Shown here in pieces: positions 1-4,637 of a stretch of DNA of 7,259 nt. The stretch covers positions 1 through 7,259 of the forward strand of contig CAAGNN010000097.1 in the NCBI GenBank assembly GCA_900771325.1. The letters run 5' to 3'. The notes under the pieces were generated by a model. It was not told the origin of the DNA and made no database searches. It worked only from the letters and a program-made list of their open reading frames with translations. A program made the translations under genes and the position numbers. Source of the DNA: Kiritimatiellia bacterium. Lineage in GTDB: Bacteria > Verrucomicrobiota > Kiritimatiellia > RFP12 > DVOR01. Each line of letters opens with the position of its first letter. Position 1 is the first letter of the stretch.

Positions 1-86
1 CCTCGAACCCGGGGCGGGTCCACCTCGAACCTGGGGCGGATCCACCTCGAACCCGGGGCGGGTCCACCTCGAACCCGGGGCGGGTC
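1..86. repeat. 22-bp tandem repeat array, about 4 copies, open at the window edge
   Basis: Units start at 2, 24, 46 and 68. The last is cut short near 86, where GGGTCCAC is replaced by GGGTCGCT. The unit core is CTCGAACCCGGGGCGGGTCC followed by AC. Units 1 and 3 are identical; unit 2 differs by C to T in CCC and G to A in GGGTCC. Base 1 is a C, which would be the last base of a preceding copy, so the array probably continues upstream. Each unit is quasi-palindromic (GAaCCC ... GGGTC) and could fold into a small hairpin. There are no spacers between units, so it is not a CRISPR array. The 22-bp period is not a multiple of three, so a repeated protein motif is unlikely. Confidence 0.93.
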
Positions 87-96
87 GCTACGCTCT

Positions 97-125
97 CAGT
101 CGACAGTGAACAGTCGACCGTCGAC
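97..125. repeat. Cluster of three GTCGAC palindromes with direct repeats
   Basis: CAGTCGAC occurs at 97-104 and 111-118, separated by AGTGAA, and a third GTCGAC sits at 120-125. The block is intergenic, just after the 22-bp array. Function is unknown; it could be a remnant of a dispersed repeat or a binding-site cluster. Confidence 0.7.
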
Positions 126-197
126 AGGGCGCGTGCCGCGACGGAGGGCGTGGTAGCCTTTTGGCCGGGCTCTCCACCTCCGGCGACAGCTTTCTCA

Positions 198-218
198 TCT
201 ATCGTCTATCGTCTATCG
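198..218. repeat. Perfect triple heptamer TCTATCG
   Basis: Three exact head-to-tail copies of TCTATCG fill 198-218, about 75 bp upstream of the pyrF start. It is a simple-sequence tract that could vary in copy number by slippage. It lies upstream of the likely -10 element, so any effect would be on promoter upstream spacing. Confidence 0.85.
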
Positions 219-260
219 AGAAATCTGCCCGGTGCGCATTTCGCGCGCTGGGCTCCGTTG

Positions 261-269
261 TGCTATAGT
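261..269 (+). promoter_or_regulatory. Probable extended -10 promoter of pyrF
   Basis: TGCTATAGT at 261-269 matches an extended -10 (TGn plus TATAGT, 5 of 6 to TATAAT). No good -35 is present at the usual distance; the nearest is ATTTCG at 238-243. A start near 276 would leave a leader of about 17 nt before the pyrF ATG. The surroundings are GC-rich, which makes this AT-rich element stand out. Confidence 0.4.
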
Positions 270-292
270 AATAGGCACTGAAAGGAGTTGCT

Positions 293-1009
293 ATGGCAGA
301 GTTGATTGTTGCATTGGACGTGCCTTCTAAGGCGGATGTTGCGGCGGTGATTGCCCGGTTGGGCGACGCGGTGGACTTCTACAAGGTGGGGCTGGAGCTC
401 TTCTCGGCGGAGGGGCCGGACGTGGTCAAGCTGGTGAAAGATGCCGGCAAGCGCGTCTTCCTGGACCTCAAGCTCCACGACATTCCGCGGACGGTGGAGC
501 GCGCGGTGAAGTCCGGCGCCACGCTGGGGGTGGACCTGATGACAATTCATTCGACCGGCGGCAAGGCGATGATCCGCGCGGCGGCGGAGGCGGCGGCGAC
601 CTTTGGCGCGGCGGCCCCGAAGATTTTGGCGGTCACGGCCCTGACTTCGCTCGACCAGAGCGACCTCACCAACCTGGGCATCGCCCGCGCGATGGCCGAT
701 CAGGTGGAGGCGATGGGCCTGCTGGCGATTACCAATGGCGCCGACGGCATTGTCTGCTCGCCCAAGGAGGTGGCCAATATGAACCGCGTCCTGGTGCCGG
801 CGGCTGCCGGGCGCAAGGTGGTCTTCGTGACGCCTGGCGTGCGCCCGGCCGGCGCAGCGGTGGGCGATCAGAAGCGTGTGGCTACGCCCGCGGGCGCGGT
901 GCGCGATGGCTCCACGCACTTGGTCGTGGGCCGACCTATCCTGGAAGCGGCCGATCCGGTGGCGGCTGCCCGGGCAATCCGCGCCGAGATGGATGGCGCG
1001 CTGGCGTAA
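293..1009 (+). CDS. pyrF: Orotidine 5'-phosphate decarboxylase
   Basis: Catalyses OMP to UMP plus CO2, the last step of de novo pyrimidine synthesis, in the cytosol as a TIM-barrel dimer. The 238-aa product has the usual length of the bacterial group. The family signature DLKLHDIP lies at residues 58-65 and holds the catalytic D-x-K-x-x-D set (D58, K60, D63). ALDV with D9 and YKVG with K31 are the other expected substrate and active-site residues. VTPGVRP (179-185) and VVGRPI (211-216) form the phosphate-binding C-terminal part. ATG 293 is preceded by AAAGGAG at 281-287 with a 5-nt gap. It is the first gene of a + strand group; the next ORF starts 9 bp after its stop. Nothing is missing or broken. 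Confidence 0.97.
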   Translation: MAELIVALDVPSKADVAAVIARLGDAVDFYKVGLELFSAEGPDVVKLVKDAGKRVFLDLKLHDIPRTVERAVKSGATLGVDLMTIHSTGGKAMIRAAAEAAATFGAAAPKILAVTALTSLDQSDLTNLGIARAMADQVEAMGLLAITNGADGIVCSPKEVANMNRVLVPAAAGRKVVFVTPGVRPAGAAVGDQKRVATPAGAVRDGSTHLVVGRPILEAADPVAAARAIRAEMDGALA

Positions 1010-1018
1010 GGGCGCGCG

Positions 1019-1504
1019 ATGAAGCGCTCGCCGGAGTTCGTCAGCCGGGGCCAGCGGCGGCATAGGCCGACGGAGGAGGAGATGCGCGCGCACCCTCGTC
1101 CGTGGGCCTATACCTACACGCCGCCGCGCGAGGGACTCCCGCCGGCGAACGAACTGCCGGTTGATTACGGGATGGACGCGCGCGGGGGCGCGGTGGAGGC
1201 GGTGCCGGTGGCGGCGGCAAATGGGGCGGTCTTGGCCGAGTTGGGGGAGCTGCTGGCGGCAATGACGCCCGAGCGCGCGGCGGTGGAGGCGCTGTTGGAT
1301 GCGTTGCTCTCGGGCGAGGAGCGCGCGTTGGTGACGGTGCGCGCGGTGGATAAGTTCCGGGCCGTGCTTGGGGTGCAGCGGCCGCTGACGATCTTTGGGC
1401 TCAGCCGGCAGTTGTTGCCGAGGCTGCGCGCGGCGGCGGCCCGGCAGGGGCTGCGGATGGAGTTTCGCTTTGAGGCCGTGCGGGGGAACGGGGCGGGAAA
1501 ATAA
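1019..1504 (+). CDS. Hypothetical protein between pyrF and waaA
   Basis: I do not recognise this 161-aa protein. The first 55 residues are basic and proline-rich (RHRPTEEE, PRPWAYTYTPPREG), probably disordered. An alanine- and leucine-rich helical region follows from about residue 60 (LAELGELLAAMTPERAAVEALLDALL), and the C-terminal third (about 105-155) looks like a compact alpha/beta segment with VTVRAVDKFRAVLG, LTIFGLSRQLLPRL and LRMEFRFEAV. There is no signal peptide or membrane span. ATG 1019 lies 9 bp after the pyrF stop, with TAAGGG overlapping that stop as a weak ribosome site. An in-frame ATG at 1082 has a stronger GGAGG 5 nt upstream and would give 140 aa; that site could equally be a by-product of a Glu-Glu-Glu codon run. 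Codons strongly favour G in the third position, consistent with real coding. Position suggests co-transcription with pyrF and waaA. Confidence 0.75.
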   Translation: MKRSPEFVSRGQRRHRPTEEEMRAHPRPWAYTYTPPREGLPPANELPVDYGMDARGGAVEAVPVAAANGAVLAELGELLAAMTPERAAVEALLDALLSGEERALVTVRAVDKFRAVLGVQRPLTIFGLSRQLLPRLRAAAARQGLRMEFRFEAVRGNGAGK

Positions 1505-1507
1505 TCC

Positions 1508-1512
1508 GGAGG
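1508..1512 (+). promoter_or_regulatory. Ribosome binding site that fixes the waaA start
   Basis: GGAGG at 1508-1512 lies 5 nt before ATG 1518. The same frame stays open back to 1395, but that extension overlaps the preceding gene and has no comparable site, so 1518 is the start. Confidence 0.85.
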
Positions 1513-1517
1513 ATGCG

Positions 1518-2816
1518 ATGAAGTGGCTGGTCTATAACCTTCTCTTTGCCATTGCCTATGTGCTGATGATGCCCAAGTTCCTCTTCCGGATGTGCCGGCG
1601 CGGAGGCTATGCCAACCGCTTTGCCGACCGGTTTGGGCTCTACCCCGAGGCTATCCGCGCGCGGCTGGGGGACGGTCGGCGCCGGGTGTGGGTGCACGCG
1701 GTCTCGGTGGGCGAGGTGGCCGTGGCCGGGCAGCTGATGGCCGAGATGCGCCGCCAGGCCCCCGGCATCGCCTTCGTCCTCTCGGTGACCAGCAGCACGG
1801 GCTGGACCCAGGCCCAGGCGCAGGTCCAGGAGAACGATGTGCTCATCTACGGTCCGCTTGACTACCCCGGCTGCGTCCGCCGCGCCGTGAAGGCCATCCG
1901 CCCGGCGGCCTATGTGATCACCGAGACCGAGCTTTGGCCCAATGTCATTCGCCTAGCCGCCGCGCGCAAGGTGCCGATCTTCCTGGTCAACGCGCGGATC
2001 TCCGACCGCAGTGCCCCCGGCTATCGCCGCCTGAAGAGCTGGTTCGGCCCCGTCCTCAACCGCCTCACGCGTATCTATGCGCAGTCTGAGCTCGACGCCC
2101 AGCGGCTGGTCGATGCCGGCTGCGAGCTCGGGCGGATCGAGGTCAGCGGCTCGATGAAGTTCGATGTCGCCCGCCGCAATCCCGCCAAGGAGGCCGAGCT
2201 GCACAACTACCTCGCCGCCGCCGGCTTCGACCCCGCCGCGCCCATCCTCCTGGGCGGCTCCACCTGGCCGGGCGAGGATGCCTTCCTGCTGGAAGTTTAC
2301 CGCCGGGCGCGCGCCGAGGTGCCCGCTTTGCGCCTCATCCTCGCCCCCCGCCACTTCGAGAAGGCCGGCGAGGTGGAGCGCAATATCGCCGCTGCCGGCT
2401 TCCCCTGTCTGCGCAAGAGCCGTGCCCCCGTGCCCACGCCCCAGCCCGAAGATGCCGTCCTCCTGGCCGACACCACGGGCGAGCTGATGGGCTTCTACGG
2501 CCTCTCGCAGGTTGTCTTTGTGGGTAAGAGCCTCTGCGAGCACGGCGCGCAGAATATGATTGAGCCCTGCCTCTGCGGCTGTGCCGTGGCCATCGGCCCC
2601 AATACCGAGAACTTCCGCCCCGTGATGAGCGACCTGCTCGATCAGCAGGCCCTCCTCCAAGCGCCCGACCGCGAGGCTCTCGCCGAGGCGCTCCTGGGCC
2701 TTATCCGCTCCGAAGCCGACCGCCGCGCCCTCGGCGCGCGCGCCACCGCCGCCGTCGAGCGCCGCCGCGGCGTCACCCCCCGCCTGGCTTCCGAGATTCT
2801 CCGTTCGCTCGCCTAA
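1518..2816 (+). CDS. waaA: 3-deoxy-D-manno-octulosonic acid (Kdo) transferase
   Basis: Transfers Kdo from CMP-Kdo to lipid A precursor at the cytoplasmic face of the inner membrane, the first step of LPS core assembly. The 432-aa product matches the family's usual length. Residues 1-24 form a hydrophobic anchor (LVYNLLFAIAYVLMMPKFLF). The N-terminal GT-B half carries WVHAVSVGEV (58-67), with the conserved H60, S63 and general-base candidate E66, and ITETELWPN (134-142). The C-terminal CMP-Kdo half has GGSTWPGED (246-254), LAPRHFEKAGEVE (275-287), GELMGFYGLS (321-330) and EHGAQNMIEP (341-350). That last motif replaces the usual GGHNxxEP of proteobacterial enzymes. The start follows a strong ribosome site, 13 bp after the preceding stop. 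Whether it adds one or more Kdo units cannot be read from sequence. Third-codon-position preference drifts from G to C along the gene. Confidence 0.96.
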   Translation: MKWLVYNLLFAIAYVLMMPKFLFRMCRRGGYANRFADRFGLYPEAIRARLGDGRRRVWVHAVSVGEVAVAGQLMAEMRRQAPGIAFVLSVTSSTGWTQAQAQVQENDVLIYGPLDYPGCVRRAVKAIRPAAYVITETELWPNVIRLAAARKVPIFLVNARISDRSAPGYRRLKSWFGPVLNRLTRIYAQSELDAQRLVDAGCELGRIEVSGSMKFDVARRNPAKEAELHNYLAAAGFDPAAPILLGGSTWPGEDAFLLEVYRRARAEVPALRLILAPRHFEKAGEVERNIAAAGFPCLRKSRAPVPTPQPEDAVLLADTTGELMGFYGLSQVVFVGKSLCEHGAQNMIEPCLCGCAVAIGPNTENFRPVMSDLLDQQALLQAPDREALAEALLGLIRSEADRRALGARATAAVERRRGVTPRLASEILRSLA

Positions 2817-2818
2817 GC

Positions 2819-2861
2819 AAAAAAGAAGCGAGGCCTCCCTTCGCCCAAGGGAAGCCTCGCT
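2819..2861 (-). terminator. Intrinsic terminator of the tRNA-Cys gene
   Basis: Two 15-nt arms at 2827-2841 and 2847-2861 (AGCGAGGCCTCCCTT and AAGGGAAGCCTCGCT) pair with one C.A mismatch around a 5-nt loop. On the - strand the stem is followed by TC and then six T (AAAAAA at 2819-2824 on +), as expected for a Rho-independent terminator just past the tRNA 3' end. On the + strand the hairpin is followed by A residues, so it should not end the waaA transcript. Confidence 0.85.
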
Positions 2862-2867
2862 AAAAAA

Positions 2868-2941
2868 TGGAGGCGCGAATCGGAGTCGAACCGGTCTAAA
2901 AGGATTTGCAGTCCTCTGCCTAGCCGCTTGGCTATCGCGCC
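2868..2941 (-). tRNA. tRNA-Cys (anticodon GCA), CCA encoded
   Basis: A 74-nt cloverleaf reads on the - strand. The acceptor is GGCGCGA with TCGCGCC, followed by discriminator U and encoded CCA. The D arm is GCC-AAGCGGCTA-GGC. The anticodon arm is GAGGA-CTGCAAA-TCCTT, with GCA at 34-36 and a G.U closing pair at 27-43. A 4-nt variable loop TTAG is followed by the T arm ACCGG-TTCGACT-CCGAT. Overall it is close to the bacterial tRNA-Cys pattern, including the UCCA end. The oddity is a C.A mismatch at T-stem pair 50-64. The gene stands alone between its own promoter and terminator and is convergent with waaA. Confidence 0.97.
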
Positions 2942-2952
2942 GCTGAAAACGG

Positions 2953-2986
2953 GGTATAAGATAGCAAAGCTTTGCACTCAAGGCAA
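2953..2986 (-). promoter_or_regulatory. Probable tRNA-Cys promoter with a palindrome in its spacer
   Basis: Two overlapping sigma70-type readings exist on the - strand, each with a 17-bp spacer: TTGAGT (2976-2981) with TATACC (2953-2958), or TTGCCT (2981-2986) with TATCTT (2958-2963). Each element matches 4 of 6 consensus bases. Transcription would begin 5-10 nt before the tRNA. The perfect palindrome GCAAAGCTTTGC (2964-2975) lies between the two elements. The segment is conspicuously AT-rich for this genome. Confidence 0.5.
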
Positions 2987-2988
2987 GC

Positions 2989-3028
2989 AAAAAAGTGCCC
3001 CTCCCCGATATTTTTCTCGGAGAGGGGC
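2989..3028 (-). terminator. Intrinsic terminator of the DAHP synthase-proB operon
   Basis: Arms at 2997-3008 (GCCCCTCCCCGA) and 3017-3028 (TCGGAGAGGGGC) pair with one mismatch around an 8-nt loop. On the - strand the stem is followed by AC and six T (AAAAAA at 2989-2994 on +). It lies 37 bp past the proB stop and closes the four-gene operon before the tRNA promoter. On the + strand a weak CTTTCGTT follows, so some two-way activity is possible. Confidence 0.85.
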
Positions 3029-3065
3029 CTTTCGTTGGGGCGAGGTGATGCCGGTTTCAGCCCGC

Positions 3066-3830
3066 TCAGCGCGCGGGTAAAAACCGCGTGCACGGCTGAT
3101 CGCCGCGGGAGACGACGTCGGCGAGGATGTTGTGGCGGAAGCCGTTGGCGATGACCGTCTCGATGCCGCGCGCGGCAGTGGCGCTGGCTACGTGGAGCTT
3201 GGTGCCCATCCCGCCGCGGCCCTGGGAGGTCTTGGCGGAAGCCACGTGGCTGGCGAGGTCCTCGCCCGGGGCGACCTGCGCGATGAGGCGGGAGGCGGGG
3301 TCGGCCGGATCGCCGGTGTAGAGGCCGTCGATCGAGGAGAGGATGATGAGCAAGTCGGCCTCGATAAGCCCGGCGAGCTGCCCGGCGAGTTCGTCATTGT
3401 CGGTGAACATCAGCGACTCCACGCTCACGGTGTCGTTCTCGTTGATGACCGGGACGATGCCGTAGGCGAAGAAGGCGGCGATGCACTGGCGGATGTTCGC
3501 GGTCTGCTCGGCGGTGGCGAAGTCGCACTTGGTCAGGAGGATTTGGCCCACGTCCAGGCCGTCGGCCGAGAAGAGGGTGCGGTAGGTGTCGATGAGGATG
3601 GCTTGGCCGACGGCCGAGAGGACCTGCCGTCGCGCCACGCGCTCGACGGTCTTGGGGAGCGCCACCTGGGCGCGACCGGCCGCCACGGCCCCGGAGGTGA
3701 CGATGGCCACCTGGTGACCCTGTTCGCAGAGGGCCGCCACTTGGTCGACCAGCTCCGCCATCCGGGCAATGCAGAGCCGACCATCGGCCCGCGCCAGGAC
3801 ATTCGAGCCCACTTTCACGACGATACGCAT
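3066..3830 (-). CDS. proB: Glutamate 5-kinase, short form without PUA domain
   Basis: Phosphorylates L-glutamate to gamma-glutamyl phosphate, the committed step of proline synthesis; the labile product is passed to ProA. The 254-aa product is one amino-acid-kinase domain: VKVGSN (5-10, with K6), VTSGAVAAG (44-52), VINENDTVS (128-136, with N132 and D133), TDNDELAG (143-150), SSIDGLYTGDP (165-175) and GRGGMGTK (194-201, with K201). The C-terminal PUA domain of the 367-aa E. coli enzyme is absent; PUA-less forms are known in other bacteria, and in E. coli that domain affects proline inhibition and oligomer state. The frame stays open upstream to 3914, but ATG 3830 has GGAGGAG 7 nt before it and avoids overlapping proC. 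It is the last gene of the operon, 16 bp after proC. proA is not in the window. Confidence 0.95.
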   Translation of the reverse strand: MRIVVKVGSNVLARADGRLCIARMAELVDQVAALCEQGHQVAIVTSGAVAAGRAQVALPKTVERVARRQVLSAVGQAILIDTYRTLFSADGLDVGQILLTKCDFATAEQTANIRQCIAAFFAYGIVPVINENDTVSVESLMFTDNDELAGQLAGLIEADLLIILSSIDGLYTGDPADPASRLIAQVAPGEDLASHVASAKTSQGRGGMGTKLHVASATAARGIETVIANGFRHNILADVVSRGDQPCTRFLPAR

Positions 3831-3837
3831 AAGGCTT

Positions 3838-3844
3838 CTCCTCC
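3838..3844 (-). promoter_or_regulatory. Ribosome binding site that fixes the proB start
   Basis: GGAGGAG on the - strand, 7 nt before ATG 3830, in the 16-bp gap after proC. It rules out the 28-codon upstream extension of the frame into proC. Confidence 0.85.
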
Positions 3845-3846
3845 GA

Positions 3847-4620
3847 TTAGTTGGCGTCCGAGGCCAGGATGCCGGCCACCACCGCGCCGGTAAAGCCGCG
3901 CGCTTCCATCGCATTCAGCCCCCGAATGGTCAGCCCGCCGGGCGTGCAGACGCGGTCAACCTCCGCCTCGGGGTGCGAGTGATTCTCCAGGACGAGCCGG
4001 GCCGCGCCGACCATCGTCTGGGCAAAGATCTCACCGGCGGCCTGGGCGCTCAGGCCCATCTGCACCCCGGCCTCCTGCGCGGCGCGCAGAAAACGCAGCG
4101 CGTGGGCAATGCCACAACCCGAAAGGGCCGTGACGGCCGAAAAGCGTGCCTCCTCCAGCGGTAAGGCCAGCCCAAGCGCAGAGAGCAATTCGCCGGCACG
4201 CGCCGCGGCCTCGGGCGTCTCGGCGGCGTAGGCCACCACGCCCTCGCCTAGGCTCACGGCCGTATTGGGCATTGCGCGCACCAGGTTGCCCGGCGCGGCA
4301 GGGCCGAGCGCCTCGCGCAACGCCGCCAGGGTCACCCCCGCCGCCACCGAGAGGACCAGCGCTCCGGGCACCAAACGCCCGGCCACCTCGCGCAGAACCT
4401 CCGCGACCAAGCGCGGCTTGACGGCGAGAACGACCACCTCGGCCCCGGCGACGGCCCGGGCATTATCGGCGAGGACGCGGCAGCCGAGTTCGGCGCTCGG
4501 CACCTTCTCCGGGTGGGGCGTGCCGAAGGTGAGTGCTTCAGGGGCAATGCGATTGGCTTTCAGGAGGCCGCAGGCAATGGCAAGGCCCATATTGCCGCCC
4601 CCAAGGATGGCGATAGACAT
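3847..4620 (-). CDS. proC: Pyrroline-5-carboxylate reductase
   Basis: Reduces 1-pyrroline-5-carboxylate to L-proline with NAD(P)H, the last step of proline synthesis. The product is 257 aa, slightly shorter than the usual 265-275. The Rossmann motif AILGGGNMG is at 4-12, VVVLAVKP at 62-69 and RAMPNTAVSLGEG at 115-127. The C-terminal dimerisation domain has the conserved CTPGGLTIRGL at 225-235. The substrate loop normally reads SGxGPAY; here it is SGCGIAH (167-173), with Pro to Ile and Tyr to His. I recall similar ASCGIA forms in Bacteroidetes enzymes, so this may be a lineage variant and not a defect. The start is ATG 4620 with GGGAGGAG 5 nt upstream. It lies 17 bp after the chorismate-mutase-tailed gene and 16 bp before proB. 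Confidence 0.95.
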   Translation of the reverse strand: MSIAILGGGNMGLAIACGLLKANRIAPEALTFGTPHPEKVPSAELGCRVLADNARAVAGAEVVVLAVKPRLVAEVLREVAGRLVPGALVLSVAAGVTLAALREALGPAAPGNLVRAMPNTAVSLGEGVVAYAAETPEAAARAGELLSALGLALPLEEARFSAVTALSGCGIAHALRFLRAAQEAGVQMGLSAQAAGEIFAQTMVGAARLVLENHSHPEAEVDRVCTPGGLTIRGLNAMEARGFTGAVVAGILASDAN

Positions 4621-4625
4621 AAGAA

Positions 4626-4633
4626 CTCCTCCC
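4626..4633 (-). promoter_or_regulatory. Ribosome binding site of proC
   Basis: GGGAGGAG on the - strand, 5 nt before ATG 4620, directly after the stop of the upstream gene. It is the strongest such site in the operon. Confidence 0.85.
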
Positions 4634-4637
4634 GCGC

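Noticed and set aside
1..86. Possible CRISPR array
   Set aside because: Units are directly adjacent with no spacers, and no cas genes are in the window.
263..1093. 276-codon - strand frame antisense to pyrF
   Set aside because: The Arg/His-rich translation has no recognisable fold and pyrF on the other strand is certain.
1395..1517. 41-residue N-terminal extension of WaaA
   Set aside because: It overlaps the preceding gene, is Cys/Arg/Gly-rich with no family match, and a strong ribosome site sits before ATG 1518.
1953..2990. 345-codon - strand frame antisense to waaA and running into the tRNA region
   Set aside because: It mirrors waaA codons, has a Gly/Ala/Glu-rich product without motifs, and crosses a tRNA gene and its terminator.
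3132..3893. 253-codon + strand frame antisense to proB
   Set aside because: Shadow frame; the proB motifs on the - strand are complete.
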